From positions 1 to 46,237 of the forward strand of contig CACLGJ010000006.1 of NCBI GenBank assembly GCA_902606445.1: a DNA stretch of 46,237 nt. The letters are read 5' to 3'. A program made the translations under genes and the position numbers. The notes below the pieces were generated by a model that saw nothing but the letters and a program-made list of their open reading frames with translations, was not told the DNA's origin and ran no database searches. The DNA comes from an uncultured Pelagibacteraceae bacterium (lineage in GTDB: Bacteria; Pseudomonadota; Alphaproteobacteria; Pelagibacterales; Pelagibacteraceae). How positions within the stretch are numbered: position 1 is the stretch's first letter; each line of letters begins with the position of its first letter. Shown one piece after another: positions 9,445 to 18,644 of this stretch.

Positions 9445-9692
9445 TGATTAAAAAAGGTCTAAAAGTTGTTGTTCTTGCAGGTAAAGATAAGAAAAAAGAA
9501 GGTGAAGTTATTGAAATAGATAGACAAAATAATAGAGCAAAAGTTAAAGAAATTAATATGGTAAAAAAACATATTAAAACAACTAAGGAAAAAAAAGGTG
9601 GAATTGTATCAAAAGAGAGTTTTATACATATTTCTAACTTAAGACTGATTGATAAAAAAAATAAAACTAAAAATACTGAGGCTAAGAAATAA
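9444..9692 (+). CDS. rplX: 50S ribosomal protein L24 (short form)
   Basis: L24 initiates 50S assembly and sits at the tunnel exit. The product has the KOW motif [19 protein letters not shown] near the N-terminus and the VNMVKKH-like segment [22 protein letters not shown]. It is only 82 residues against 104 in E. coli: the C-terminal segment after ISNLRLID is replaced by a short Lys/Asn/Thr tail. It overlaps rplN and rplE by one base each. The family assignment is firm; the short C-terminus is a genuine stop in this sequence. Confidence 0.94.
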   Translation: MIKKGLKVVVLAGKDKKKEGEVIEIDRQNNRAKVKEINMVKKHIKTTKEKKGGIVSKESFIHISNLRLIDKKNKTKNTEAKK

Positions 9693-10246
9693 TGACACCT
9701 AGATTGAAAGAAATAATTTTAAAGGAAATCCAACCTGCTTTAAAAAATCAATTTGGATTTAAAAATATTTATATGACACCCAAAATTGAAAAAGTGATAC
9801 TTAATATGGGCCTTGGTTTAGATGGTAATGATTCAAAAATATTAAAATCTTGCGAAGAAGATATGGCTAAAATTACAGGCCAAAAACCTGTTATTACAAA
9901 ATTTAAAAAGTCAGTGGCAAATTTTAAAACAAGAAAAGGGTCTAATGCAGGCTTAAAGGTAACTCTTAGAAAAAATAAAATGTATGAATTTTTAGATAGG
10001 TTAGTGAATATAGCATTACCAAGAATTAAAGATTTTAGAGGGTTATCAGCTAATGGTTTTGATAAATTTGGAAATTATACTTTTGGAGTTAAAGAGCATA
10101 TTATTTTTCCTGAGGTTAGTTTTGATAGAGCTGATAAAGTAAGAGGTTTAGATATAGTTATTGTTATATCTTCACAAAGTAAAGAACATAGTTTTGCATT
10201 ATTAGAAAAACTAAATTTCCCATTTATTAAAAAAGGAGAAAATTAA
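9692..10246 (+). CDS. rplE: 50S ribosomal protein L5
   Basis: L5 binds 5S rRNA in the central protuberance. The 184-residue product (E. coli 179) contains PKIEKVILNMGLG, the GQKPVITKFKKSVANFKTRKG segment, LVNIALPRIKDFRGLS and the EHIIFPEVSFD motif near residue 140. It begins on the last base of rplX and is followed 3 bp later by rpsN. The E. coli S8 autoregulatory target around the start of rplE would have to lie inside coding sequence here. Confidence 0.97.
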   Translation: MTPRLKEIILKEIQPALKNQFGFKNIYMTPKIEKVILNMGLGLDGNDSKILKSCEEDMAKITGQKPVITKFKKSVANFKTRKGSNAGLKVTLRKNKMYEFLDRLVNIALPRIKDFRGLSANGFDKFGNYTFGVKEHIIFPEVSFDRADKVRGLDIVIVISSQSKEHSFALLEKLNFPFIKKGEN

Positions 10247-10248
10247 AA

Positions 10249-10554
10249 ATGGCTAAAATGAGCTCAATTAATAAGAACAATAGAAGAATAAAACTTTCAG
10301 ATAGATTTTATAAAAAAAGAGAAAAACTAAAAAAAACTATAATGGATAAAAAAATATCGTTAGAAGAGAGATTTAAAGCTCAACAAAAATTATCAAAATT
10401 ACCCAGAAATTCAGCTAAGAACAGAGTTATGAATAGATGCCAGATAACTGGTCGACCTCACGGTGTTTATAGAAAATTAAAGATATCTAGAATTGCTTTA
10501 AGACAACTTGGATTGCAAGGAAAGATACCTGGTTTAGTGAAATCAAGTTGGTAG
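10249..10554 (+). CDS. rpsN: 30S ribosomal protein S14, zinc-independent form
   Basis: S14 helps assemble the 30S head. The 101-residue product matches the long form (E. coli 101). Only one Cys is present (in NRCQITGRPHG), so the CXXC...CXXC zinc ribbon of the short form is absent; this is the C-minus type usual in Proteobacteria. The C-terminal LRQLGLQGKIPGLVKSSW is diagnostic. A strong AAAGGAGAA sequence lies about 8 bp before the start. Confidence 0.97.
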   Translation: MAKMSSINKNNRRIKLSDRFYKKREKLKKTIMDKKISLEERFKAQQKLSKLPRNSAKNRVMNRCQITGRPHGVYRKLKISRIALRQLGLQGKIPGLVKSSW

Positions 10555-10564
10555 AAAGGAAAAT

Positions 10565-10960
10565 ATGAGTTTAAGTGACCCAATTGGAGATATGATAGCT
10601 AGAGTTAAGAATGCTCAAGCAAGGAATCATAAAAAAGTTGATTTACCTTCATCAAATTTTAAATCAAAAATTGCAGATATTTTGAAAAATGAAGGATTTA
10701 TAAAAGATTTTAAAATTGCTGGAGGAGATAATAAACCTATTTTATCCTTAGAATTAAAATACCATTCTGGTAATCCTGTAATAAGCAACTTTGAGAGAGT
10801 TTCAAAACCAGGAAGAAGAATATTTTCAAGCGCTCACAGTTTACCAAAAATTAATAACGGTTTAGGTATAGCAATTGTTTCTACTCCAAAGGGTGTTATG
10901 ACTGATATGGATGCAAGAAAACAAAAAGTAGGTGGAGAAATAATCTGTAAGGTATTTTAA
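10565..10960 (+). CDS. rpsH: 30S ribosomal protein S8
   Basis: S8 binds helix 21 of 16S rRNA and in E. coli represses the spc operon. The 131-residue product (E. coli 130) starts SLSDPIGDMIARVKNAQ, has the KPGRRIFSS segment and the C-terminal IVSTPKGVMTDMDARKQKVGGEIIC signature (quoted in part as family pattern). A GAAAGGAAA ribosome-binding site lies in the 10 bp gap after rpsN. rplF begins 2 bp downstream. Confidence 0.97.
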   Translation: MSLSDPIGDMIARVKNAQARNHKKVDLPSSNFKSKIADILKNEGFIKDFKIAGGDNKPILSLELKYHSGNPVISNFERVSKPGRRIFSSAHSLPKINNGLGIAIVSTPKGVMTDMDARKQKVGGEIICKVF

Positions 10961-10962
10961 TT

Positions 10963-11502
10963 ATGTCTAAAATTGGAAAAATAAATATTACTATTCCAGA
11001 AAAAGTAAAAGTTGTTTTGGCAGGTAATATATTAAACATTGAAGGTCCACTGGGTAAAAAATCTTTAAATATAGATTTAGATATATTTAACCTTGAAATT
11101 AAAGACGGAAAAGAAATTTCAATTAAACCAAAAAAAATTGATCAAAACTCGAAAAGACTTTGGGGAATGAATAGAAGTTTAATAAACAATGCTGTTATTG
11201 GTTCGAGTGCTGGCTATGATAAAACATTAGAACTAATTGGGGTTGGTTATAGAGCAGCCTTAAAGGGCAATCAACTAAATTTACAGTTAGGATATAGTCA
11301 TGATATTAATTTTGATATACCAGAAGGAATTAAGATTGCAGTAGAGAAACAAACTACTCTAAAGATTTCAGGAGCAGATAAACAGTTAGTTGGTGTTGTT
11401 GCATCGAAGTTGAAAACTTTTAGAAAAATTGAACCTTATAAAGGAAAAGGTATTAGAGAAAAAGGACAATATGTTCTTAAAAAAGAGGGAAAGAAAAAAT
11501 AA
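10963..11502 (+). CDS. rplF: 50S ribosomal protein L6
   Basis: L6 lies near the factor-binding site. The 179-residue product starts [15 protein letters not shown] and contains [11 protein letters not shown], the [19 protein letters not shown] segment joining the two repeats, and the C-terminal [24 protein letters not shown] (partly quoted), the L6 signature. Length agrees with E. coli (177). Its last stop base is the first base of the rplR ATG. Confidence 0.97.
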   Translation: MSKIGKINITIPEKVKVVLAGNILNIEGPLGKKSLNIDLDIFNLEIKDGKEISIKPKKIDQNSKRLWGMNRSLINNAVIGSSAGYDKTLELIGVGYRAALKGNQLNLQLGYSHDINFDIPEGIKIAVEKQTTLKISGADKQLVGVVASKLKTFRKIEPYKGKGIREKGQYVLKKEGKKK

Positions 11503-11858
11503 TGAAACTTAATACAGGAATAAGAAAGCGTTTTAGAGTTAGTAATAAAGTAAAAAAAGTTGCATCTAAAGACAGGCTTAGATTATCTATTTCTAGATCA
11601 GCAAAAAATATTTATGCTCAAATAATTGATGACGTAAAAAATAAAACTTTATTATCAGCTTCATCTGTAGAAAAAGATATTAAATCAGGAGCAAAAGTAA
11701 ACAAAACTGAACTTTCAAAAATTGTAGCTGAAAAATTAGCAAAAAAAGCTCAAGAAAAGAAGATTACTAAAATATTTTTTGATCGTGGTGTTTATAAATA
11801 TCATGGTCGTGTAAAAGTATTTGCAGAAACTTTACGTAAAAATGGAATGGAATTTTAA
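11502..11858 (+). CDS. rplR: 50S ribosomal protein L18
   Basis: L18 binds 5S rRNA together with L5 and L25. The 118-residue product (E. coli 117) has [20 protein letters not shown], then [20 protein letters not shown] near the C-terminus, the family's FDRxxYxYHGRVKxxA motif. It starts on the last base of rplF and rpsE follows after 2 bp. Confidence 0.97.
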   Translation: MKLNTGIRKRFRVSNKVKKVASKDRLRLSISRSAKNIYAQIIDDVKNKTLLSASSVEKDIKSGAKVNKTELSKIVAEKLAKKAQEKKITKIFFDRGVYKYHGRVKVFAETLRKNGMEF

Positions 11859-11860
11859 TT

Positions 11861-12376
11861 ATGGATAACAATAAAGATAAAAAAACTGACGATATTTTAG
11901 AAAAATTAGTTCATATTAATAGAATTACTAAAGTTGTTAAAGGAGGAAGAAGATTTGGATTTTCTGCATTAGTAGTGGTTGGTAATCAAGCAGGCAGAAT
12001 AGGTATTGCTCACGCAAAAGCTAAACAAGTGCCTGACGCTATCAAAAAAGCTAATGAAATGGCAAGAAGAAAGCTTATTCATATACCTTTAAGAGAAGGA
12101 AGAACAATCCACCATGATGTTAAAGCAAAAGATGGTTCAGGCAGGATTATTTTACGAGCAGCATCTAAAGGAACTGGTATAATTGCTGGTGGTCCTGTAA
12201 GAGCAGTTTGCGAGGTATTAGGTGTGAGAGATATTGTTGCGAAGTCAATGGGAACTTCAAATGCACATAATGTTATTAGAGCTACCATAAAAGCTTTAAT
12301 GAAACAAAATTCACCAAAACAAATTTCAGCAATAAGAAATAAAAAGATCTCAGAAATAGTCGAAAAAAGAGGATAA
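11861..12376 (+). CDS. rpsE: 30S ribosomal protein S5
   Basis: S5 contributes to decoding fidelity and the mRNA entry helicase. The 171-residue product has the double-stranded RNA-binding segment VVKGGRRFGFSALVVVG, the GRIGIAHAKAKQVPDAIKKA helix, GTGIIAGGPVRAVCEVLGV and KSMGTSNAHNVIRAT. Length matches E. coli (167). Its stop overlaps the rplO ATG by one base: rpmD (L30), which usually lies between rpsE and rplO, is absent. Confidence 0.98.
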   Translation: MDNNKDKKTDDILEKLVHINRITKVVKGGRRFGFSALVVVGNQAGRIGIAHAKAKQVPDAIKKANEMARRKLIHIPLREGRTIHHDVKAKDGSGRIILRAASKGTGIIAGGPVRAVCEVLGVRDIVAKSMGTSNAHNVIRATIKALMKQNSPKQISAIRNKKISEIVEKRG

Positions 12377-12831
12377 TGATAACACAGTTAAATAATAGAG
12401 AAAAAATTAATAAAACCAAAATTAGAGTTGGTAGAGGAATTGGCTCAGGTAAAGGTAAAACTTCTGGAAGAGGTGTTAAAGGTCAAAAGTCAAGATCTGG
12501 TGTAGCTATAAAAAGTTTTGAAGGTGGTCAGATGCCTTTATATAGACGACTTCCAAAAAGAGGCTTTAATTCAATATCATCAGAAAAAGTTGCGATATTA
12601 AATTTAGAAAAAATTCAATCTTTTATTAATAAAAAAACTATTAATGTTAATGATATTTTAAATACTGATATATTAAAAAAACTCAAAATAATTAATAAAA
12701 ATTCAACTAAACTAAAAATTTTAGGCACAGGTGAAATAAAGGATAAAATCAATATCGAAGCTAACTTAGCATCAAAATCTGCTGTTGAAAAATTAGAGAA
12801 AATTGGTGGATCAATTAAATTAAAGAAATAG
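12376..12831 (+). CDS. rplO: 50S ribosomal protein L15
   Basis: L15 is a late 50S assembly protein with a long N-terminal tail threaded into rRNA. The 151-residue product contains RVGRGIGSGKGKTSGRGVKG and GGQMPLYRRLPKRGF in the tail, then a more diverged globular domain ending KLEKIGGSIKLKK. It starts at the rpsE stop and precedes secY by 11 bp, the conserved rplO-secY arrangement. Confidence 0.97.
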   Translation: MITQLNNREKINKTKIRVGRGIGSGKGKTSGRGVKGQKSRSGVAIKSFEGGQMPLYRRLPKRGFNSISSEKVAILNLEKIQSFINKKTINVNDILNTDILKKLKIINKNSTKLKILGTGEIKDKINIEANLASKSAVEKLEKIGGSIKLKK

Positions 12832-12842
12832 ATCATTAAAAC

Positions 12843-14123
12843 ATGAGTGCTTCATCTTCCTCGAATGATTTAAGAAATAGGATACTTTTCACAATTGCTG
12901 TTTTAGCTGTTTATAGATTTGGTACATTTGTTCCTTTACCTGGAATTGATCCTGAACAACTTAAAACGTTAATGGATAGTAATCAAAAAGGTTTATTAGG
13001 AATGTTTAACGTTTTTGCAGGCGGAGCTGTAAGTAGAATGGCAATTTTTGCCCTAGGAATCATGCCTTACATATCTTCTGCTATTATTGTTCAATTGTTA
13101 ACAGGTGTATCTGATTATTTTAAAAATTTGAAAGCGCAAGGTGAAACAGGTAGAGCAAAAATTACTCAAATAACAAGATACGGAACTGTTTTATTAGCAA
13201 CAGTTCAAGGTTATGGCTTATCTATAGGATTAGAATCATCTGCAGACTTAGTTATAAATCCAGGTTTTTTTTTCAAAATTTCAACTGTAACAACTATAGT
13301 TGCAGGTACTATTTTTTTAATGTGGCTTGGAGAACAAATTACTCAAAGAGGTATTGGAAATGGAATATCTTTAATAATTTTTGCAGGAATTGTAGCTGAA
13401 ATACCTAGAGCATTAGTTACAACATTTGAATTAGGTAGAACAGGTGCAGTCTCAACTCTTATGATTTTATCAATATTTGTTTTATTAATTATTACAATTC
13501 TTTTTGTTGTATTTATGGAAAGGGCTTTGAGAAAAATTTTAATAAATTATCCTAAAAGACAAATGGGTAATAAAATGTATGGAGGTGAGTCATCACATTT
13601 ACCCCTTAAGATTAACCAAGCAGGGGTAATACCTGCAATTTTTGCCTCAGCTTTATTGTTATTACCAGTTACATTTTCAAATTTTAATTTTTCTGACAGC
13701 GAAACATTCTTAAATTTAAGTTCATATTTTACTCAAGGACAACCTTTATACATGTTACTATATGCATCTGGTATTATATTTTTTACTTTCTTCTACACAT
13801 CTATCACTTTCAATCCTACAGAAACTGCAGAGAATTTAAGAAAGTATGGTGGGTTTGTACCAGGTATAAGACCTGGTGAAAGTACAGCTTTGTATATTGA
13901 AAATATTTTAACAAGATTAACTACTATTGGAGCATTATACTTAACTCTTGTTTGTCTATTGCCAGAAGTTTTGATAGCTAACTATCCTATTCCATTTTAT
14001 CTAGGAGGAGCATCAATTTTAATTGTTGTTGTTGTTGCTATTGATACTGTTACTCAAATTCAAACAAGACTAATGAGTGCTCAATATGAACAACTAATTA
14101 AAAAAACTAAATTTGGTAGATAG
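12843..14123 (+). CDS. secY: protein translocase subunit SecY
   Basis: SecY forms the ten-helix Sec translocation channel in the inner membrane. The 426-residue product shows the first helix region RILFTIAVLAVYRFGTFVPL, the plug segment following it, the ALGIMPYISSAIIVQLL signature, IGNGISLIIFAGIVAEIP and the cytoplasmic loop NPTETAENLRKYGGFVPGIRPG. The alternating hydrophobic segments fit ten helices. It is close to the E. coli length (443) and is followed 5 bp later by adk, a common spc-operon order. Confidence 0.98.
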   Translation: MSASSSSNDLRNRILFTIAVLAVYRFGTFVPLPGIDPEQLKTLMDSNQKGLLGMFNVFAGGAVSRMAIFALGIMPYISSAIIVQLLTGVSDYFKNLKAQGETGRAKITQITRYGTVLLATVQGYGLSIGLESSADLVINPGFFFKISTVTTIVAGTIFLMWLGEQITQRGIGNGISLIIFAGIVAEIPRALVTTFELGRTGAVSTLMILSIFVLLIITILFVVFMERALRKILINYPKRQMGNKMYGGESSHLPLKINQAGVIPAIFASALLLLPVTFSNFNFSDSETFLNLSSYFTQGQPLYMLLYASGIIFFTFFYTSITFNPTETAENLRKYGGFVPGIRPGESTALYIENILTRLTTIGALYLTLVCLLPEVLIANYPIPFYLGGASILIVVVVAIDTVTQIQTRLMSAQYEQLIKKTKFGR

Positions 14124-14128
14124 TTCCA

Positions 14129-14692
14129 GTGAATATTATTTTATTTGGTCCTCCTGGAGCTGGTAAAGGAACACAAGCAAAATATTTAGTAAATAAGTTG
14201 AATGGTTTTCAAATTTCAACGGGTGAATTATTGAGAGATGAAATTAAAAAAAATACAGATGTTGGTAAAGAGATTATTAATGATATGGACAGTGGAAAAT
14301 TTATTAGTGATGAAATAGTAAATAATTTAATTAAAAATATTATATCTGATCCAAAAAAAAAGAATAAATTAATTTTTGATGGTTATCCAAGGTCCTTAAC
14401 TCAGGCAAAAAATTTAGATTTCATATTAAAAAGTTCTAATCAAAAAATTGATTTTATTTTTTTTCTTAATGTGAAGAAAGAGATTATAATTAAAAGAATT
14501 GAAAAAAGAAAAATCTTAGAAAATAGATCTGATGATGTAACAAGTACAATTTTGAAAAGATATGATACTTATATGCAAACAACTAAACCAGTTTTAGAAT
14601 TTTACTCAAAAAACACAAACTTTAAGGAATTAGATGGAAGTCAAGAAATTGTTGAAATTACAAGGAAAATTGACAATTTTCTGAATGTTTAA
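14129..14692 (+). CDS. adk: adenylate kinase (short-LID type)
   Basis: Adenylate kinase interconverts ATP + AMP and 2 ADP. The 187-residue product has the P-loop LFGPPGAGKGTQAKYL (residues 4-19), the AMP-binding STGELLRDEI segment and the DGYPRSLTQA motif. The LID around residues 125-140 is short and has no cysteines, so this is the compact form rather than the long or zinc-binding form (E. coli 214). The start codon is GTG at 14129, fixed by the conserved N-terminus. Last gene of the rpsL array. Confidence 0.97.
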   Translation: MNIILFGPPGAGKGTQAKYLVNKLNGFQISTGELLRDEIKKNTDVGKEIINDMDSGKFISDEIVNNLIKNIISDPKKKNKLIFDGYPRSLTQAKNLDFILKSSNQKIDFIFFLNVKKEIIIKRIEKRKILENRSDDVTSTILKRYDTYMQTTKPVLEFYSKNTNFKELDGSQEIVEITRKIDNFLNV

Positions 14693-14696
14693 GACA

Positions 14697-14724
14697 TTGA
14701 CTTTGGAAGATCTTCTTATATAAA
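14697..14724 (+). promoter_or_regulatory. candidate promoter of the alpha operon (rpsM-rpsK-rpoA-rplQ)
   Basis: The 56 bp between adk and rpsM is the only gap longer than 11 bp in the array. It contains TTGACT (14697-14702; five of six -35 matches), a 16 bp spacer and TATAAA (14719-14724; five of six -10 matches). The spacer holds a perfect 10-bp palindrome GAAGATCTTC (14706-14715). The predicted transcript would begin near 14731, 18 nt before rpsM, leaving no room for the structured S4-type leader known from E. coli. Confidence 0.6.
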
Positions 14725-14748
14725 AGGCACAATTTATCACAAAATTTT

Positions 14749-15132
14749 ATGGCTCGGATCGCAGGTATTAATATTCCACAAAATAAGCTTGTTCATGTAG
14801 GCTTAACTTATATCTATGGAATTGGTGATAAATTTTCTCATCAAATTTGCTCATCATTGGAAATTCCAAAAGAAAAAAGAATTAACCAATTGACGGATGA
14901 TGAAATCTTAAAAATCAGAGAGTATATAGACCAAAATTTTAAAGTTGAAGGTGACCTTAGAAGAGACTATTCACTAAGTATTAAAAGACTCATAGATCTA
15001 GCTTGTTATAGAGGTTCTAGACATAGAAAAAAACTTCCTGTTAGAGGACAAAGAACAAGATGTAATGCCAGAACAAGAAAAGGTAAAGCCATAGCAATCG
15101 CAGGAAAAAAATTAACACCAACTAAAAAATAA
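14749..15132 (+). CDS. rpsM: 30S ribosomal protein S13
   Basis: S13 contacts P-site tRNA and S19 in the 30S head. The 127-residue product starts [13 protein letters not shown], with [16 protein letters not shown], the [20 protein letters not shown] segment and the C-terminal [18 protein letters not shown] tail. E. coli S13 has 118 residues. rpmJ (L36), often found between secY and rpsM, is not present. It opens the alpha operon. Confidence 0.98.
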   Translation: MARIAGINIPQNKLVHVGLTYIYGIGDKFSHQICSSLEIPKEKRINQLTDDEILKIREYIDQNFKVEGDLRRDYSLSIKRLIDLACYRGSRHRKKLPVRGQRTRCNARTRKGKAIAIAGKKLTPTKK

Positions 15133-15141
15133 TTATTGATA

Positions 15142-15591
15142 ATGTCAAAAACAGATAAAGTTGAAAATAAAGATCAAAAAGTAGAAAAATCATCCAAAAA
15201 GATAAATAAAAGCTCTTATTCAAAAAAGAAAAAAACTAAAAAAAATATTTTAAATGGTATTGCTTATGTTCAATCAACATTTAATAATACAATTATTTCA
15301 ATAGCTGATACCAATGGAAATGTAATATCATGGGCGTCTGCTGGACAAAAAGGATTTAAAGGTTCTAGAAAATCAACACCTTATGCTGCACAAATTGCTG
15401 CAGATGCTGCCGCATCAAAAGCCTTAGACTATGGAATGAAAACTTTATCTGTTGAAGTTAAGGGTCCAGGGTCGGGAAGAGAAACAGCTTTAAGAGCTTT
15501 ACAAGCAAGAGGTTTTAAAATTTTATCTATTAAAGACACAACACCAATGCCACATAATGGTACAAGACCACCAAAAAAAAGGAGAGTTTGA
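15142..15591 (+). CDS. rpsK: 30S ribosomal protein S11 with extended N-terminus
   Basis: S11 lines the 30S platform near the mRNA exit. The core from about residue 38 shows [39 protein letters not shown] and the C-terminal [18 protein letters not shown], all diagnostic. I place the start at ATG 15142; an in-frame TTG lies two codons upstream at 15136. The 149-residue product exceeds E. coli S11 (129) through a Lys/Ser-rich N-terminal extension. Its TGA stop (15589-15591) overlaps the rpoA start. Confidence 0.96.
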   Translation: MSKTDKVENKDQKVEKSSKKINKSSYSKKKKTKKNILNGIAYVQSTFNNTIISIADTNGNVISWASAGQKGFKGSRKSTPYAAQIAADAAASKALDYGMKTLSVEVKGPGSGRETALRALQARGFKILSIKDTTPMPHNGTRPPKKRRV

Positions 15592-16619
15592 TGGAAACTG
15601 AAAATGTTAATATAAAAAATTGGAAATCATTAATTAAACCAGCAAAATTAGATGTAAGTATGAGCGATGATCTTACTCATGCAAAAATAATTGCTGAACC
15701 CTTAGAAAAGGGTTACGGTCTTACTTTGGGTAATTCCTTAAGAAGGATTTTACTTTCTTCTATACGAGGTGCTGCAGTTACATCAATTCAAATTGATGGA
15801 GTTTTGCATGAGTTCACATCAATTAAAGGTGTGAGAGAAGACGTTACAGATATTGTTTTAAATGTAAAATCTCTTGCTTTGAAATGTTTATCAGAGGGTA
15901 CAAAAAAATTAGTACTAGATGCAAAAGGCCCAGGTGAAATTAAAGCATCAGATATTACACCTGTTGCCGATGTTGAAATATTAAATCCAGATTTAGTAAT
16001 TTGTAATTTAGATGAAAATACAAATTTCCATATGGAGATGAATGTTAATACAGGAAAAGGTTATGTACCTGCCGAATTAAACAAGCCGGAAGAGCCACCA
16101 TTAGGGTTAATTGCTATCGATTCTTTATATAGTCCTGTAAAAAAAGTTTCTTACTCAGTAAGCACTGCGCGAGAAGGAAAAGCACTAGACTATGATAAAT
16201 TATCAATGGAAGTTGAAACAAATGGGTCAATTTCAGCTGAGGATGCAGTAGCTTATTCTGCTAGAATTTTTCAGGATCAATTGAAAATGTTTATTAATTT
16301 TGATGAACCTGTTGAGGCACCAGTAAAAGAGGTTTCAACTGAACCTGAATTTAATAAAAATTTATTAAGAAAAGTTGATGAATTAGAACTTTCAGTAAGA
16401 TCAATGAATTGTTTAAAAAATGATAATATAATTTATATCGGTGATTTGGTTCAAAAGTCTGAAGGTGAAATGTTAAGAACACCAAATTTTGGAAGAAAAT
16501 CTCTTAACGAAATCAAGGAAGTTTTAACTAGTATGTCACTATATTTAGGAATGGAAATACCTAATTGGCCACCTGATAATATAGCAGAAATGTCTAAAAA
16601 ATTAGAGGAAGCTATCTAA
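15591..16619 (+). CDS. rpoA: DNA-directed RNA polymerase subunit alpha
   Basis: Alpha dimerises to scaffold RNA polymerase assembly and its C-terminal domain binds UP elements and activators. The 342-residue product has the N-terminal domain motifs [20 protein letters not shown] and LRRILLSS, then a linker and the alpha-CTD helix-hairpin-helix segments [13 protein letters not shown] and [16 protein letters not shown]. The start is ATG 15591, overlapping the rpsK stop (TGATG), with GGAGAG at 15581-15586; an in-frame TTG at 15588 is less likely. The stop overlaps the rplQ ATG by one base. Confidence 0.98.
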   Translation: METENVNIKNWKSLIKPAKLDVSMSDDLTHAKIIAEPLEKGYGLTLGNSLRRILLSSIRGAAVTSIQIDGVLHEFTSIKGVREDVTDIVLNVKSLALKCLSEGTKKLVLDAKGPGEIKASDITPVADVEILNPDLVICNLDENTNFHMEMNVNTGKGYVPAELNKPEEPPLGLIAIDSLYSPVKKVSYSVSTAREGKALDYDKLSMEVETNGSISAEDAVAYSARIFQDQLKMFINFDEPVEAPVKEVSTEPEFNKNLLRKVDELELSVRSMNCLKNDNIIYIGDLVQKSEGEMLRTPNFGRKSLNEIKEVLTSMSLYLGMEIPNWPPDNIAEMSKKLEEAI

Positions 16620-17086
16620 TGAGACACGGAATGACAAATAAGAAGTTAAACAGAACTTCTGAACATCGTAAAGCATTATTAATGAATATGCTTAATTCTT
16701 TAATAAAGTACGAACAAATTAAAACTACACTTCCGAAAGCTAAATTCTTGAAACCACAGGCAGACAAGATTATTACTCTAGGTAAAAAAGAGACACTTCA
16801 AACAACTAAAATACTTGTTTCTAAACTACAAGATATTAAATCAGCCAATAAAGTTAAAAAAACTCTTTCAAAAAGATATGAAAAAAGAAATGGTGGATAT
16901 ACTAGAATAATTAAAGCTGGTTTTAGATATGGTGATAATGCACCTATGGCAATAATTGAATTTGTCGACAGAGATATCGAAGCAAAAAAAGTAGATAAAA
17001 AGAATAGAGAACCAGCAAAAGAAGCTGAAAAAAAAGAGGACAAAAAAAACAGCTACGGCTTAATATACTCTTTTAATCATGAATAA
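16619..17086 (+). CDS. rplQ: 50S ribosomal protein L17
   Basis: L17 lies at the tunnel exit. The 155-residue product starts [20 protein letters not shown], the L17 signature, followed by LIKYEQIKTTLPKAKFLKPQ and GGYTRIIKAGFRYGDNAPMA and IIEFVDRD. E. coli L17 has 127 residues; here a charged Lys/Glu C-terminal extension (about residues 122-148) is added, and the final codons overlap the next gene by 8 bp. Confidence 0.97.
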   Translation: MRHGMTNKKLNRTSEHRKALLMNMLNSLIKYEQIKTTLPKAKFLKPQADKIITLGKKETLQTTKILVSKLQDIKSANKVKKTLSKRYEKRNGGYTRIIKAGFRYGDNAPMAIIEFVDRDIEAKKVDKKNREPAKEAEKKEDKKNSYGLIYSFNHE

Positions 17087-17996
17087 GACATTTATCGTTG
17101 ACTCAACGTTTAATAATATGCGTTTTGATAGATGGTTGAGATCAAAATTAGGAAAAATTCCTCAGAGTTTAATTGAGAAAACATTAAGAGCAGGAAAAAT
17201 AAAAATAAACAAAAAAAAGGTTAAAAGTTCATTTAAGATTAAAACTAATGATAAAATAGATATATTTAATTTTAATTTTGAAGAAAAAATAATAAATAAC
17301 AAAATTAAATTTAAACCCTCAAACGAAGTAATTAAATCCAATGAAGATTTAATAATTGATGATAATGATAATTTTATTGTATTAAATAAAAAATCTGGGA
17401 TTTCTGTTCAAGGAGGAACAAAATCAAAAAAAAATTTAGTTGATATTTTCTCAAAGAGCGAAATTTTTCAGGGTACAAAACCTTACACTGTACATAGGTT
17501 AGATAAAGACACTTCAGGAGTTTTTATTATGGCTAAAAATAGACAGACTGCACAACTACTAACTTCTTTATTTAGATTGCGAAAAATACACAAAACCTAT
17601 TTAGCTATATGTAATGGTGAATTGGAAAAAAATTCTGGAGAATTAATTGATGAATTAATACGCTATGATAATGGAAAAAAAATAATAGAAAAAGCAAAGA
17701 CTATTTTTAAAGTAATTGATAAAAATTCAAATTCAAGTTTAGTTCAAATGAAACCTATTACAGGAAGAAAACATCAATTGAGAAAACAATTATTTAATAT
17801 TGGTCATTCAATATATGGTGATAAAAAATATAATTCTTCTATTTCAAAGAAGGGTATTAATAAAGACCTTATGCTTCATTCATATCAAATACAATTTATG
17901 ATAAATGATAAAAAATATACTTATAAAGCTTTACTACCTGATTATTTTAAAAAATTATTAATTACTAAAAGACTTGATTTTTCAAATTCAAGATAA
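17079..17996 (+). CDS. rluC: RluA-family 23S rRNA pseudouridine synthase, probably RluC
   Basis: The 305-residue protein has an N-terminal S4 RNA-binding domain (about residues 12-75; [20 protein letters not shown]) and a pseudouridine synthase domain with the catalytic motif HRLDKDTSG, placing the nucleophilic Asp at residue 142, plus the later [11 protein letters not shown] motif. RluA-family enzymes isomerise uridines in 23S rRNA; assignment to RluC rather than RluD is from overall look and is less sure. Its start overlaps rplQ by 8 bp, so it is probably co-transcribed with the alpha operon, and its 3' end overlaps the convergent lipB by 32 bp. Confidence 0.85.
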   Translation: MNKTFIVDSTFNNMRFDRWLRSKLGKIPQSLIEKTLRAGKIKINKKKVKSSFKIKTNDKIDIFNFNFEEKIINNKIKFKPSNEVIKSNEDLIIDDNDNFIVLNKKSGISVQGGTKSKKNLVDIFSKSEIFQGTKPYTVHRLDKDTSGVFIMAKNRQTAQLLTSLFRLRKIHKTYLAICNGELEKNSGELIDELIRYDNGKKIIEKAKTIFKVIDKNSNSSLVQMKPITGRKHQLRKQLFNIGHSIYGDKKYNSSISKKGINKDLMLHSYQIQFMINDKKYTYKALLPDYFKKLLITKRLDFSNSR

Positions 17997-18594
17997 AATT
18001 TTTTACTAATTCATCATCAAATTTTTTATAATTTTGATCTTTAATTTTTTTTAAACTCGTAATACCTCTGTCATTTATACCACAGGGCACAATTGCTTTA
18101 TATTTTTCAAGATCATTGTCTACATTTATTGAAAATCCATGATAAGCAATCCACTTGCTTACCCTTACTCCAATTGCAGCTATTTTGTTAATCTCTAAAT
18201 TATCTTGATGCCAGATACCAATATTTTTCTTATCAGGAAATGTCTCAATACCATAAGATTTAATTGTATCTATAATTGTTTTTTCAATAAGAGATATAAA
18301 TTTTCTGATGTCTTTTTTTCTCTTTTTTAAATCAATAACAAAATAGCAAATTAATTGACCAGGGCCATGATAAGTAATTTTTCCACCTCTGTTAGTTTCA
18401 ACTACATTAATTGATTTGTCTAAAATTTCATTTTCTTTGTAATTTTTACCTCCGGTATAAACTTCCTCATGTTCAAGAATCCATATCAAATCTGTCGTTT
18501 TATTTTGACTTAGATTTAATTGATGTTTCTCCATTAAGTCTATTGCATACTTGTATTTTATTGGATTTTTTGACTTTTTAATCTCTATATTCAT
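17965..18594 (-). CDS. lipB: octanoyltransferase (lipoate biosynthesis)
   Basis: LipB moves octanoate from octanoyl-ACP onto lipoyl domains (E2 subunits, GcvH), the first step of endogenous lipoate synthesis. The 209-residue product shows [17 protein letters not shown], then [20 protein letters not shown] and [11 protein letters not shown]. Lys137 and Cys171 correspond to the catalytic Lys/Cys pair of the family. The position of these motifs and the length match LipB. It faces rluC tail to tail with a 32 bp overlap and diverges from mgtE across a 60 bp gap. Confidence 0.96.
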   Translation of the reverse strand: MNIEIKKSKNPIKYKYAIDLMEKHQLNLSQNKTTDLIWILEHEEVYTGGKNYKENEILDKSINVVETNRGGKITYHGPGQLICYFVIDLKKRKKDIRKFISLIEKTIIDTIKSYGIETFPDKKNIGIWHQDNLEINKIAAIGVRVSKWIAYHGFSINVDNDLEKYKAIVPCGINDRGITSLKKIKDQNYKKFDDELVKNFILNLKNQVF

Positions 18595-18644
18595 TTAAAA
18601 ATTGTATTCTGTTCATTATGTATTAAAAGTTCCGACTTAATAAT

